The notes under the pieces are model-generated. The model made no database searches. It was not told the DNA's origin and saw only the letters and a list, made by a program, of their open reading frames with translations. 64,000 nucleotides of DNA, from contig DATKEC010000073.1 in assembly GCA_035544575.1 (NCBI GenBank), positions 1 through 64,000 on the forward strand, given 5' to 3'. Below, piece by piece: positions 16,314 to 26,025 of the stretch. Each line of letters begins with the position of its first letter. Positions within the stretch are counted from its first letter, which is position 1. Source of the stretch: DATHWB01 sp035544575 (lineage in GTDB: Bacteria > Actinomycetota > Acidimicrobiia > Spongiisociales > ZC4RG35). The translations under genes and the position numbers were made by a program.

Positions 16314-17044
16314 ACGATCAGCGACCGCTCATCGAGATCAAAGGTGTCGTGGCCGGATACGTTCCGGGTGTCAACATCCTGAACGGAGTCGACATGGTTC
16401 TCGCTCCCGGCGAACTCGTCGGGATCATCGGGCCCAACGGCGCCGGCAAGTCCACGATGCTCAAGGCCCTGTTCGGACTCATCGACGTGTGGGAGGGAGA
16501 AGTCACCTACAAGGGCGACGACATCAGCGAGCTGCGGGCTCACGAGTTGGTCGAGCGGGGGATCGGATATGTCCCTCAGACCGACAACGTCTTTCCGTCC
16601 CTCACCGTCGAGGAGAACCTGCAGATGGGTCTCTACCTCCGCCCCCACAAGACCAAGGAGCGGATGAGCTATGTGCTCGACTTGTTCCCTCGGCTGGCGG
16701 AGCGGACCAAACAGCGAGCGGGTTCGCTGTCCGGCGGTGAGCGTCAAATGCTGGCCATGGGTCGGGCACTGATGATGGAACCGGAGGTCTTGTTGTTGGA
16801 TGAGCCGTCCGCTGGGTTGTCGCCCGCCCTCCAGGACGAGGCCTTCATCCGCACCGCGCAGATCAACCGGACCGGAGTCGGCGTCATCATGGTGGAGCAG
16901 AACGCTCGGCGGTGCCTGCAGATCTGTGACCGCGGCTACGTGCTGGACCAGGGGCGAAACGCCTACACCAACTCCGGCGCCGAACTGCTGAAGGATCCGA
17001 AGGTCATCGAGTTGTACCTGGGGACCCTCGCCAAGGTCGACTGA
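16310..17044 (+). CDS. livF: LivF-type ABC ATPase
   Basis: 244 residues. Walker A GPNGAGKST, signature SLSGGERQMLAMGRALM, Walker B VLLLDEPSAGLSP, and VEQNAR as switch region. The short length and YVPQTDNVFPSLTVEENL are LivF-like. Last gene of the transporter operon; the substrate-binding gene lies downstream on the opposite strand. Confidence 0.92.
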   Translation: MNDQRPLIEIKGVVAGYVPGVNILNGVDMVLAPGELVGIIGPNGAGKSTMLKALFGLIDVWEGEVTYKGDDISELRAHELVERGIGYVPQTDNVFPSLTVEENLQMGLYLRPHKTKERMSYVLDLFPRLAERTKQRAGSLSGGERQMLAMGRALMMEPEVLLLDEPSAGLSPALQDEAFIRTAQINRTGVGVIMVEQNARRCLQICDRGYVLDQGRNAYTNSGAELLKDPKVIELYLGTLAKVD

Positions 17045-17053
17045 CGGGACCGA

Positions 17054-17635
17054 TCAGCTGCGGGGCACGTGGCGGGGGACGCCGTCGTTGACGTCCTTGA
17101 CTCCGTGCTGGCACTGGGCAACCGAGTAGAACGCACGTGAGAGTTCCTGGTTTGCGTAGTCGGCCATCTCGGGTTTGGGCACGTCGATGACCTTCTCAAA
17201 CGTCAGGAAGATGTACGGAACGACGTCGTGGTACCCGGTGGCCCCTGAGGCGTGGAGGGAATCCACCTCGATGTCGAGTTCATCGATGATCCGGTTGGCG
17301 GCGAAGAGCCCGTTGCGGATGTCCTCGCGAATGCGATCGACGTAGGGTCCGGCGTTGAACGCCGCGATCTCCGAGGCCAGATCCTGGTTTCTCGTCCGTG
17401 CCCGATCCAACGCCGTCGTGTAATGGACGAGTCTGACGGTCGCATCTGCCTCGTCCCTGGACGCTGCAGACATGGTGTTCATGATCCCGCCGACATCGAG
17501 TTGCCAATTCCACAGCACGGTGCAGATTTGCTGGGCGACTGACACCAACTCGGGATCGGGCGGAGGCGTGGCCTCCTCCGGGGCGCACGCGGCCAGAACG
17601 ATGGCGATGACAACGGCGATGCGACCGGTTCGCAT
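17054..17635 (-). CDS. Unidentified lipoprotein
   Basis: 193 residues with a short lipoprotein signal (MRTGRIAVVIAIVLAACA), lipobox LAAC at Cys17 and a Pro-rich tether. The mature part is predicted to be mainly helical (QQICTVLWNWQLD, then long amphipathic stretches). No family recognised. It lies between livF and the binding protein, separated from the latter by a terminator hairpin, so a link to amino acid uptake is only positional. Confidence 0.72.
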   Translation of the reverse strand: MRTGRIAVVIAIVLAACAPEEATPPPDPELVSVAQQICTVLWNWQLDVGGIMNTMSAASRDEADATVRLVHYTTALDRARTRNQDLASEIAAFNAGPYVDRIREDIRNGLFAANRIIDELDIEVDSLHASGATGYHDVVPYIFLTFEKVIDVPKPEMADYANQELSRAFYSVAQCQHGVKDVNDGVPRHVPRS

Positions 17636-17683
17636 GAACGCGAGGCTACCGCTGGGCCGGGCCCAACTGCGCGGCGAACGCGA

Positions 17684-17714
17684 AGAGGGCCGACCCGTCT
17701 TGGGCCGGCCCTCT
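17684..17714 (-). terminator. Hairpin terminator after the binding-protein gene
   Basis: AGAGGGCCG (17684-17692) pairs with CGGCCCTCT (17706-17714). After one mismatch a further CCC/GGG pairing leaves a 5-nt loop. No T-tract follows on the minus strand. Confidence 0.5.
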
Positions 17715-17740
17715 CAGTTCGTCAACTCAGACGTCTTCGC

Positions 17741-18988
17741 TCAGGAAGCGAAGACGTATTCGTCGAGGTCGGGGTTGGGGCTGGTGCCGCCGTCATAGGT
17801 GCGAATGGCGAAGCTGGCCGCGGCCGGCTCGCCTGCATCCACGAACTCGTAGGGTCCGCCAATGCCGTCGTAGTCGATGTCGACACCGTCGTCGACGAGC
17901 GCGATGCACTCGGCGAAGCTGGTGCACTTGGTGCCGTCCTTGGTGACGCCGACGATCTCGTTCTTGAAGATGTTCGGGTCATCCGTACCGGCGATCGCCA
18001 CGGCCAGAGCCGTGATGATGATCGCGTCGTAGGTCTCGGCGCCGTATGCATAGATGCCGCCGACGCCGCCCTCGTACGCGCCTTCGAGACGCTGGGTGAA
18101 GTCGGTGATCGCCGAGAGGTCCACCGAAGGCTCGGTGCCCCTCATCCCGGCGATGATCGACGGGTCGGACAGCTCGCCGCCGATGCCACCGATGTTTCCG
18201 TCAACGCCCCAGACATTCTTCGCCGATGCGCCAATTCCGCGCTCGTTCATCGTGGTGAGGATGTTGGCCGACTCGGCGAAGCCGATGACCACAATCGCAT
18301 CCGGGTCGGCATCGACGATCGAGTCGACTTCGGCATCGAAGTTCTCGGTGTCCACGGCGTAGGCCGTGAAAACCGGAATCGTGCCACCGGCGGCCACGAA
18401 GTTCTCCTCGAACGAGTCTGCGAGTCCTTGACCGTAGGACTCTTGGCGGTAGAGAACCGCCGCGGTCTCATTGCCCTGGGCGATGACCTGGTCGGCCAGA
18501 ACCTTGCCCTGCAGCAGGTCGGACGGTGCTGTACGGAAATACAGGTTGTTGTCGTCGTAGGTCGTGAACGTCGGCGACGTGTTCGCCGGGGAGAAGTGCA
18601 CGACGCCGTTGCCCACGATCTTGTCGATCACGAGCAGCGACACCGCCGACGAAGCTGCGCCAACGATGACGTCGACGTTGTTTGCCAGAAGTCGGTCGAC
18701 CTCAGGGTTGGCGATGTCCTGGTTGGTGTCCCCGGAGTCGCCTTCGACCAGCACGACGTCTTCGCCGAGCACGCCACCGGCAGCGTTGATGTCTTCAACT
18801 GCGAGCCGGGCGCCTGCAACCTCGGGTGGGCCGAGGAACGCGAGGTCCCCGGTCACCGGAAGCAACGTACCTACCGTCAGAACACCGTCGCCCTCGCCCT
18901 CAGCCACGTCATCTCCGCCGCAGGCAGCGAGAATCATGCCGAGAATCGAGACAACGGCTACCGACCGCAACCATTTGGTGGTGCGCAT
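17741..18988 (-). CDS. Branched-chain amino acid ABC transporter substrate-binding lipoprotein
   Basis: 415 residues. Lipoprotein signal with lipobox ILAAC-GGDD, then a two-lobed type I periplasmic-binding fold of the Peripla_BP_6 (LivJ) family: GTLLPVTGDLAFLGPPEVAGARLAVEDINAAGG, VIVGAASSAVSL, PANTSPTFT. The ATG at 18988 has AAGGAGG ten bases upstream (18999-19005). It probably feeds LivHMGF, although it lies on the opposite strand. Specificity for amino acids rather than urea or amides is inferred from that neighbour. Confidence 0.9.
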   Translation of the reverse strand: MRTTKWLRSVAVVSILGMILAACGGDDVAEGEGDGVLTVGTLLPVTGDLAFLGPPEVAGARLAVEDINAAGGVLGEDVVLVEGDSGDTNQDIANPEVDRLLANNVDVIVGAASSAVSLLVIDKIVGNGVVHFSPANTSPTFTTYDDNNLYFRTAPSDLLQGKVLADQVIAQGNETAAVLYRQESYGQGLADSFEENFVAAGGTIPVFTAYAVDTENFDAEVDSIVDADPDAIVVIGFAESANILTTMNERGIGASAKNVWGVDGNIGGIGGELSDPSIIAGMRGTEPSVDLSAITDFTQRLEGAYEGGVGGIYAYGAETYDAIIITALAVAIAGTDDPNIFKNEIVGVTKDGTKCTSFAECIALVDDGVDIDYDGIGGPYEFVDAGEPAAASFAIRTYDGGTSPNPDLDEYVFAS

Positions 18989-19037
18989 CAGTTTCCTTCC
19001 TCCTTGTTTGGGTGCCGCCGTGAAAGGCAGCGGGACA

Positions 19038-19043
19038 ACGATA
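19038..19043 (-). promoter_or_regulatory. Candidate -10 box (TATCGT) for the binding-protein gene
   Basis: TATCGT on the minus strand, with TGTGAC 18 bases upstream. It would leave a leader of about 45 nt containing the strong Shine-Dalgarno sequence at 18999-19005. Confidence 0.3.
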
Positions 19044-19101
19044 GGCCGATTCGACGCCGCCGTCACAGCCGAACGGCGGGAATCGGGTCCAGGTCCGGTA
19101 T

Positions 19102-21489
19102 TCAACCGCGGTCGGGAACGGGCAGCCAGAGCAGCCGCAGCGGCTCCACCCGCACGTCGGAGCGTTCGAGTCCGATCTCGAACACCTCGACGTTGGACGC
19201 GGCCCCGTCCCATTTCTCTGCGATGTCTTCCACATCCCGGGCGAGGTCGGCCTCGAGGTCGGCCAACTGCTCGCGCTCGATGGCGAGGCGGTCATCGGCG
19301 GTGTCCAGACGTTCCGCGGTTCGTTTCGTCTGGTTGCGGCGGTTCGCGGCTTGGCGTAGTCCCGTCGAGCCGCGGCGACCACCGAGAATCGCCCCGAGCA
19401 AATCTCCGGCGCCGGACAGCAACTCGGTCTGGCGTCGCGCCTCGACATCGGATTGCAGTTCCCGCACCCTGTGCTCGGCGCGGCGGATCGAGTCTTGGGC
19501 GGCGCGGATCCGCGTCTGGTACTTGGTCTTCAGGGCGGCGATGTCTTGATCCGCCTTCATCACTGCCGCTTCCCGGCAACGTTCCTCGAAGTCCGGCCGC
19601 GTCTCATGAACGCGCGAGTACAGCTTCAGGTCGGGGTTCTTGAAGACGGTCACCGACAGCTCCCGGGTCAGACGATCAGTGAGCGCGGCCGTGAGTGATC
19701 GCCAGAAGGCCGTACCCGAGAAGTCGACCCCGTCGAGGAGGTAGTGGATCCCGGCGGGAGCCGAATCGAGGAAATCGCGGTCGTCATGGTCGACTGCTGT
19801 GAGGTTGGTGGCGGCGGCGTCGAGCGGATGGATGACGGCCTCGTACTCCTCCTCGTGGTTCACCCCGGCGTGATGGTCGTCGTAGAGCAGATGCACCCTG
19901 GCGGCGACAGCTGGAGCGACGAGTGACGAGAAGGAGACCCCGCCGACGGCGTCGACCCATGGCGCCGAGGGCGCAGTCCACACAACCTCGATCCCGTTCG
20001 CAACGGGCGGCGGGACCGTGGTCGCCGCCACGGAGACCGCAGGCGATGAGCTGGCCGGAAACGACTCGGGGAGAACTGGGGGTCCGTCGACAGCCGGACT
20101 CACCTCGGCGTCGCTGCCCAGGCGGGCAATCTGGTCGCGGGTCATGGGCCCCGCCAGGTATGACATCACCCACCGTGTTGTGAACACCTCCGGTTGCTTG
20201 GCCCGCGTGGAGTGGAGGACGAAGGCTCGTTTGCCGAGCCCGGAGATCAGCCGATCGATGGCGGCGACATCGACGGTCCCCGTCGCCGACGAGATTCCTT
20301 CGAGGATCCGAGCCTTGTCCCGTTCGGTCTGCAACCGCCCGATCATCCACGTTCCGGCGTTGGACATGGCTTTGTAGTCGAGGTCCACCGGATTCTGGGT
20401 CGAGAGCACCATTCCCACCCCGAACGCACGAGCCTGTTTGAGGATCGTGAGGATGGGCTTCTTCGACGGGGGCTCGGCCGTCGGCGGGGCGTACCCGAAG
20501 ACCTCGTCCATGTACACCAGCGCCCTGAGCGCCCCGGTCCCTGGCTGTTTCCGCATCCAGGTCACGAGCTTGGAGAGGAGAAGCGTGACCACGAACTGGC
20601 GTTGCTCGTCGGAGAGGTGCGCGAGGTAGATCACTGCAGTGCGCGGTCGGCCCCCTCCATGTAGGAGGGCCTCGATGTCGAGGGGCTGTCCCTCGATCCA
20701 GGACGAAAACGCAGGGGAAGCCACCAAACCGTTCAACTTCATCGCCAGCGCGGTGCGGTCCTTCCTCGGGAAGAAGACGTCGACGTCGAAGACGCCGAGT
20801 TTTCGGATCGGCGGCTCCACGATCGCCCCGATCAGCCGGGCGAGGTCCAGGCTCCGTCCGTTCGACCAGGCTTCTTCGACGATCGTCGCCGTCAGGATGT
20901 GTTCCGGCGCGGCCACCGGGTCGGCATCGACCCCGGCCAGGGTGAGAAGTGACGAGACGAAACCTTCGATCTCGTCACGCAGGATTTCTTCGTTGCCCGC
21001 CCAACCGATCTCCGGGGCGGCGAGGCTGCCGACGATGTTCAACGGCACGCCGGCGGTCGATCCCGGAGTGAAGATGGTGACCGGGGAGGCCGCCGCAAGC
21101 GCTCGCATGTCCTCAGGTCCCAGACCCCATGACTCGAGGCCCTTCGACCACATGGTCGCCGTTTCGGCAGCCACCTCGTCGCCGCCCTTCTCCTGTCGGG
21201 CGGCGGAGGCTTCGTCCACCCACGGGCGGAAGTCCGAAGCGGCCAGTTCTGGAAAGTTGAGAGCGAGGTTGGCCATGTCTCCCTTGGGATCCAGCACCAG
21301 ACACGGGATACCGCCCAGCATGGCCTCTTCGATGAGGGCGACGCCCAGTCCGGTCTTGCCCGAACCCGTCATCCCGACGATCACCCCATGGGTGGTGAGA
21401 TCGGCCGGCTCATAGGTGAGGGCGGTGTCCAGCCGATCTCCGGTGGTTGGATCGACGAGAGCGCCCAGCCTGAAAGCGTTCTTCGCCAT
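19102..21489 (-). CDS. HerA-like P-loop ATPase with C-terminal coiled coil
   Basis: 795 residues. The N-terminal half is a HerA/FtsK-class ATPase: Walker A GMTGSGKT near residue 40, Walker B-like ALVYMDEVFGYAPP, and sensor-like VLSTQNPVDLDYK. The C-terminal part has a long predicted coiled coil (about 640-770, rich in Arg/Glu/Gln) after a mixed domain. Bacterial relatives are often annotated as HerA-like or DUF853 helicases and may translocate DNA. Here there is no NurA partner. The ATG at 21489 is preceded by TACGAT six bases upstream. Divergent from kgd. Role unknown. Confidence 0.78.
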   Translation of the reverse strand: MAKNAFRLGALVDPTTGDRLDTALTYEPADLTTHGVIVGMTGSGKTGLGVALIEEAMLGGIPCLVLDPKGDMANLALNFPELAASDFRPWVDEASAARQEKGGDEVAAETATMWSKGLESWGLGPEDMRALAAASPVTIFTPGSTAGVPLNIVGSLAAPEIGWAGNEEILRDEIEGFVSSLLTLAGVDADPVAAPEHILTATIVEEAWSNGRSLDLARLIGAIVEPPIRKLGVFDVDVFFPRKDRTALAMKLNGLVASPAFSSWIEGQPLDIEALLHGGGRPRTAVIYLAHLSDEQRQFVVTLLLSKLVTWMRKQPGTGALRALVYMDEVFGYAPPTAEPPSKKPILTILKQARAFGVGMVLSTQNPVDLDYKAMSNAGTWMIGRLQTERDKARILEGISSATGTVDVAAIDRLISGLGKRAFVLHSTRAKQPEVFTTRWVMSYLAGPMTRDQIARLGSDAEVSPAVDGPPVLPESFPASSSPAVSVAATTVPPPVANGIEVVWTAPSAPWVDAVGGVSFSSLVAPAVAARVHLLYDDHHAGVNHEEEYEAVIHPLDAAATNLTAVDHDDRDFLDSAPAGIHYLLDGVDFSGTAFWRSLTAALTDRLTRELSVTVFKNPDLKLYSRVHETRPDFEERCREAAVMKADQDIAALKTKYQTRIRAAQDSIRRAEHRVRELQSDVEARRQTELLSGAGDLLGAILGGRRGSTGLRQAANRRNQTKRTAERLDTADDRLAIEREQLADLEADLARDVEDIAEKWDGAASNVEVFEIGLERSDVRVEPLRLLWLPVPDRG

Positions 21490-21495
21490 CTTCGG

Positions 21496-21501
21496 ATCGT
21501 A
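21496..21501 (-). promoter_or_regulatory. Candidate -10 box (TACGAT) for the HerA-like gene
   Basis: TACGAT on the minus strand ends six bases before the ATG at 21489. It faces the kgd promoter in a 52-bp divergent spacer. Confidence 0.35.
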
Positions 21502-21528
21502 CCGGGCACCCCTGCGGGTGGGTTCTCC

Positions 21529-21534
21529 TACCAT
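21529..21534 (+). promoter_or_regulatory. Candidate -10 box (TACCAT) for kgd
   Basis: TACCAT ends seven bases before the kgd ATG, with no Shine-Dalgarno sequence between. This suggests a leaderless mRNA. Confidence 0.35.
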
Positions 21535-21541
21535 CGGTCCC

Positions 21542-24500
21542 ATGGCCGACACGCTGGACCGCGGTCCGAATGACTGGCTCATCGACGAGATGCGAGCGCG
21601 CTGGATCGTGGATCCGGGTTCGGTGAGCGAATCGTGGGCGACGTACTTCCAGGATGGAGACGAGGTTGCCGAAGCTGATTCCCCTCAGCACCCGGACTCG
21701 AAGACAACTGATGAGCCCGAGTCGCCGGACAGGGCGATCCCCGAGTCGCGTGCGGTCGCCAGTCCCGCGGAGAAGCCGGCTCTTCCGCGCAACGCCACCC
21801 CGCTGAGGGGAATCAGCGGGACGATCGCCCAGCGAATGGACGAGTCCCTCGCCGTTCCAACCGCCACCTCGTTCCGGGTTGTCCCTTCGAAGCTCCTCGA
21901 GGTCAATCGCCTGATCTTGAACAACCAGTTGAAGCGGCTGATCTCGGGCGGCAAGGTCAGCTTCACCCACTTGATCGGGTACGCGGTCGTACGCGCCGTC
22001 CGCGAAACCATGGCGCTCAACGTGTCATATGCCGAGATCGACGACGCTCCGCACGTCATACACCATGAGCACGTCAACTTCGGTCTCGCCATCGACATCG
22101 AACGTGGTTCCGGTGAGCGGGTGCTCTTGGTACCCAACATCAAGGCGGCCGAAGGGATGGACTTCAAGTCGTTCTGGGCGGCGTACGAGGATCTCGTCGA
22201 TCGCACCAGGGCCAACAAGCTGTCGCCGGACGACTTCGCCGGTACGACAGTCAGTCTCACCAATCCCGGCACGATCGGCACCATCCAGTCTGTGCCGCGA
22301 CTCATGGCTGGCCAGGGTCTGATCATCGGTGTCGGAGCCATCGGCTACCCGCCGCAGTACGAGGCAGCCGACCCTCGGTACCTGGCTCGCCACGGGATCG
22401 GCCGGACGATCACCCTCACATCGACCTATGACCACCGGGTCATCCAGGGAGCCCAGAGCGGCGAACTCCTTCGCCGGATGCATGAGTTGCTGCTGGGCGA
22501 GGACGAGTTCTACGACCGCATCTTCGACGCTCTCGACATTCCGTACACACCAGCCCGATGGGCGGTAGACGACAACCCGCCGCAGGGTTCGTCCGAGTGG
22601 TCCGAGAAGCAGGCGAACGTCTTCCAGATGATCAACGCGTACCGGGTGCGGGGCCACCTGATCGCCGACCTGGACCCTCTGCGCCAGAAGAAGCCGACGA
22701 TGTACAAGGAGTTGGATCCGCTCCACTACGGGTTGACGATCTGGGACCTGGACCGCGAATTCGCCACCGGTGGGATCAGCGGGAAAGGGGTCATGCCGCT
22801 CGGCCAGATCCTCTCGGTGTTGCGCAACGCCTACTGCCGCACCGTGGGCATCGAGTACATGCACATGCAGGAGACCGACCAGAAACGCTGGCTGCAGGAG
22901 CGACTCGAAGGCGCCTCGATGGCGGCGGACAAAGCCGAGAAGCTCCGAATCCTCCGCAAGTTGGAACAGGCCGAGGGTTTCGAGAAGTTCCTCCAGACCA
23001 AGTTCGTCGGCCAGAAGCGGTTCGGTTTGGAAGGTTCGGAGAGCGCCATCCCCCTCATCGACGCGCTGCTCGGCGCCGCGGCTGGCGACGGCATCTCCGA
23101 GGCTGTGTTCGGTATGGCGCACCGGGGCCGTCTGAATGTCCTCGTCAACGTCATCGGTAAGAGCTACGAACGAGTGTTCCGGGAGTTCGAAGGAGAAATG
23201 GACCCGGAGTCCTTCGCCGACTCGGGGGATGTGAAATACCACCTGGGAGCATCTGGCAAGTACGACTCGGAGAACGGATCGATCGAAGTGCAGGTCGTCG
23301 CCAATCCGAGTCACCTCGAGGCTGTCGACCCCGTGCTCGAAGGCGTCGTGCGCGCCAAGCAAGAGCGGGTCGGCAAGCACGGGCACGAACGTGTGCTGCC
23401 GATTCTCATCCATGGTGACGCGGCGTTCGCCGGTCAGGGTGTCGTGGTCGAGACTCTGAACCTCTCCCAGCTTCGGGGTTACCGAACCGGCGGAACGGTG
23501 CACGTCATCATCAACAATCAGGTGGGGTTCACTACGTCCACCCTCGATGCCCGTTCCAGCTTCTATGCCACCGACGTCGCCAAGACGGTCGCCGCGCCCA
23601 TCATTCATGTCAATGGTGACGATCCAGAAGCGGTCGTGAGAGTGGCGAGGCTCGCTTTCGAGTTCCGCCAGGCGTTCAAGAAAGACGTCGTGGTCGACAT
23701 GATCTGCTACCGCCGACGGGGTCACAACGAAGGTGATGAGCCCTCGTACACACAGCCGGTGATGTACAAGTTGATCGACCAGCATCGTTCGGTGCGGAAC
23801 CTCTACATGGAACGCCTGATATCCCAGGGCGACATCGCCGACGAAGAGGCACAGCAGCTCGTCGCGGGGTTCCAACAGGAGATGGACCGGGCGTTTCAGG
23901 CTTCACGCGACAAGGGGCCGACTTCAGGTGGCCCGCGGCCCACGGTCGAGCCGGTTACCGACCCGGTCTCGGCGGTTGCCCGTGAGGAGCTCTCCCAGAT
24001 CCTGGCGTACATCACCACGCCGCCCGAGGGCCTCGTGGTGCACCCCAAGCTCGAACGGATGCTCGAGGAGCGGCGGACCGCGCTGACGAACGACGTGATC
24101 GACTGGGGAACGGCTGAAGCGCTCGCCTTCGGGTCGTTGGCGCGGGAAGGCGTCCCGGTTCGTCTCGCCGGCGAAGACTCCCGAAGGGGCACCTTCAGCC
24201 ACCGCCATGCGGAACTGACCGATTACACGACGGGTCAGGGGTGGATCCCGCTCCAGACGATCACCGAGGGTCAGACCCGCGTGCGGATCGTCGACTCGCT
24301 GCTCAGCGAGTTCGCGGCGGTCGGCTTCGAGTATGGGTACTCGATCGAGTGGCCAGAGGCACTGGTGATGTGGGAAGCCCAGTTCGGCGACTTCGCCAAC
24401 GGTGCCCAGGTCATCATCGACCAGTTCATCGCTCCCGGGGAGAGCAAGTGGGGGGAGCGGACGAGCCTGACCCTCCTGTTGCCCCACGGTTACGAGGGCC

Positions 24501-25108
24501 AGGGACCGGAGCACTCCTCGGCGCGGATCGAGCGATTCCTCAACCTGTGCGCCCACGACAACATGCGGGTCGTGGTGCCGGCCACCAGCGGCCAGTACTT
24601 CCACCTGCTGCGTCGCCAGGCCCTCCTGAGGCCGCGTAAGCCGTTGGTCGTCTTCACACCGAAGTCGTTGCTCCGGACCAAGGCCTCGTTCGGAACCACA
24701 GCAGATCTGACCGGTGGCTCTTTCGAACCTGTGGTAGTGGACCCGACCCAGCCTTCTGATGCGCGCCGGGTGGTCTTGTGCACCGGCAAGGTGTTCCACG
24801 ACCTGACGGCGCATCGTGAAGCCAACGAAATCGACGGCGTCGCCATCGTTCGTGTCCCACAGCTGTTCCCGGTTCCCGAGGCGGAACTGTCTGCAGTGGC
24901 AGGGGCGCATGCGGAAGCCGAACTGGTGTGGTGTCAGGAGGAGCCCCAGAACATGGGTGCGTACGGATTCATCTGGCACGAACTGCGCCGCATCTTCGGG
25001 CGGGAAGCCCGCTACGCCGGCAGGAGCCCGGCTGCGAGCCCCGCGACCGGCTCGCTCAAACGTCACCTAGTCGAGCAGGCCGCCCTCGTCGCCGCCGCCC
25101 TCGACTGA
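21542..25108 (+). CDS. kgd: Multifunctional 2-oxoglutarate dehydrogenase E2-E1 (Kgd/OdhA type)
   Basis: 1188 residues. A short N-terminal segment (NDWLIDEMRARWIVDPGSVSESW) and Pro-rich linker lead to a succinyltransferase (E2) catalytic domain (about 85-330) with TYDHRVIQG. Next is a full thiamine-diphosphate E1 (about 375-1188) with GMAHRGRLNVLVNV and the ThDP motif GDAAFAGQGVV...NNQVGFTT. There is no lipoyl domain, so lipoyl groups come from another E2, as in mycobacterial Kgd and corynebacterial OdhA. TCA-cycle enzyme, oxidising 2-oxoglutarate to succinyl-CoA. The ATG at 21542 matches the family N-terminus. Confidence 0.96.
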   Translation: MADTLDRGPNDWLIDEMRARWIVDPGSVSESWATYFQDGDEVAEADSPQHPDSKTTDEPESPDRAIPESRAVASPAEKPALPRNATPLRGISGTIAQRMDESLAVPTATSFRVVPSKLLEVNRLILNNQLKRLISGGKVSFTHLIGYAVVRAVRETMALNVSYAEIDDAPHVIHHEHVNFGLAIDIERGSGERVLLVPNIKAAEGMDFKSFWAAYEDLVDRTRANKLSPDDFAGTTVSLTNPGTIGTIQSVPRLMAGQGLIIGVGAIGYPPQYEAADPRYLARHGIGRTITLTSTYDHRVIQGAQSGELLRRMHELLLGEDEFYDRIFDALDIPYTPARWAVDDNPPQGSSEWSEKQANVFQMINAYRVRGHLIADLDPLRQKKPTMYKELDPLHYGLTIWDLDREFATGGISGKGVMPLGQILSVLRNAYCRTVGIEYMHMQETDQKRWLQERLEGASMAADKAEKLRILRKLEQAEGFEKFLQTKFVGQKRFGLEGSESAIPLIDALLGAAAGDGISEAVFGMAHRGRLNVLVNVIGKSYERVFREFEGEMDPESFADSGDVKYHLGASGKYDSENGSIEVQVVANPSHLEAVDPVLEGVVRAKQERVGKHGHERVLPILIHGDAAFAGQGVVVETLNLSQLRGYRTGGTVHVIINNQVGFTTSTLDARSSFYATDVAKTVAAPIIHVNGDDPEAVVRVARLAFEFRQAFKKDVVVDMICYRRRGHNEGDEPSYTQPVMYKLIDQHRSVRNLYMERLISQGDIADEEAQQLVAGFQQEMDRAFQASRDKGPTSGGPRPTVEPVTDPVSAVAREELSQILAYITTPPEGLVVHPKLERMLEERRTALTNDVIDWGTAEALAFGSLAREGVPVRLAGEDSRRGTFSHRHAELTDYTTGQGWIPLQTITEGQTRVRIVDSLLSEFAAVGFEYGYSIEWPEALVMWEAQFGDFANGAQVIIDQFIAPGESKWGERTSLTLLLPHGYEGQGPEHSSARIERFLNLCAHDNMRVVVPATSGQYFHLLRRQALLRPRKPLVVFTPKSLLRTKASFGTTADLTGGSFEPVVVDPTQPSDARRVVLCTGKVFHDLTAHREANEIDGVAIVRVPQLFPVPEAELSAVAGAHAEAELVWCQEEPQNMGAYGFIWHELRRIFGREARYAGRSPAASPATGSLKRHLVEQAALVAAALD

Positions 25109-25137
25109 GGTCCCCCGACCACCGAAGCGGGCCCCAT

Positions 25138-26025
25138 TCATCCCGCCGGGGGAGGTGTGTACGTGGCCGAGACCACCGTGTCGCCTTCGAGCGCCAGAGT
25201 CCATATCGAGCCCTTCTTCACGTCGAAGACCCCGTTCGCGCTGTAGAGGGGGACTCCCAGGTCTTCGAGGTGGCGGATCACGCCTGGTATCACGTCACCG
25301 TGGCTACACGCAACGACGTGTCGTCCCCCCAGTGTCCGCAGCCATTCGAGAGTGCGGGCGGCTTTTGCCCCTTCGGCCAGACATTCGTGGTCTTCGACGG
25401 GCACTCCGATCCGCTCGGCGAGCGGTAGGACTGTCTCCCGGCACCGCACATACCGAGAGGAGTAGACGGCATCCACCCCGTGCGGAGAGAGGGCGTCGGC
25501 GATGGCTGCGGCCTGTCGGTGGCCCTTGGGCGTGAGTGGCCGCAGCTGGTCGTCGCCGGTCCACCTCGAACGGTCCCCTGCCGCCGCATGGCGCACCAAC
25601 CAGACGGTTCCGATGGACAGGAGTTTCTCCAGGTCCGAGCCCACGAGTGCCCGGTCGTGTTCGTAGGTGAGGAGACCCGCCGCGTCGGTGGGGGAGACCC
25701 ACCTGATCTGGTCGACCTCGTCGTTCGGTGTGAAGGGACGCTCGGATCGCAACTTCATCGCGTAGTAGCGGACGACTTTGCGCTTGCCCGAGGCGAGCCT
25801 GTACTCGACCTCGGCGAGAGGAGCGATCACGTCGGCCTGGACGCCCGTTTCCTCCTCGACTTCGCGTACCGCGGTGGATTCGGGGGACTCGCCGGCGTCG
25901 GCTTTCCCCTTCGGTAGTGACCAGTCGTCGTAGGCGGGGCGGTGGGCGACGAGAACACGGATCGCACCGCCCGGTTCGGTGCGGAGCACGAGTCCGCCCG
26001 CAGCCAGGATGGGTGTGTTGTTCAC
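25138..26025 (-). CDS. mutT1: MutT1-like Nudix hydrolase with C-terminal histidine phosphatase domain
   Basis: 295 residues. The Nudix domain (about 5-140) carries the full box G-x5-E-x7-R-E-V-x-E-E-x-G (GKADAGESPESTAVREVEEETG). The C-terminal domain is a histidine phosphatase with R-H-A in VWLVRHAAAG and a later SHGD. This two-domain layout is that of mycobacterial MutT1, which clears 8-oxo-dGTP and diadenosine polyphosphates. Start GTG at 26025, overlapping the zinc-ribbon stop as GTGA. Last gene of a four-gene operon. Confidence 0.88.
   Translation of the reverse strand: MNNTPILAAGGLVLRTEPGGAIRVLVAHRPAYDDWSLPKGKADAGESPESTAVREVEEETGVQADVIAPLAEVEYRLASGKRKVVRYYAMKLRSERPFTPNDEVDQIRWVSPTDAAGLLTYEHDRALVGSDLEKLLSIGTVWLVRHAAAGDRSRWTGDDQLRPLTPKGHRQAAAIADALSPHGVDAVYSSRYVRCRETVLPLAERIGVPVEDHECLAEGAKAARTLEWLRTLGGRHVVACSHGDVIPGVIRHLEDLGVPLYSANGVFDVKKGSIWTLALEGDTVVSATYTPPPAG

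Noticed and set aside
22025..23875. Long minus-strand open frame opposite kgd (about 616 codons)
   Set aside because: The opposite strand is unmistakable E2-E1 coding sequence. In high-GC genes the antisense frame stays open by codon bias, and the peptide has no recognisable fold.
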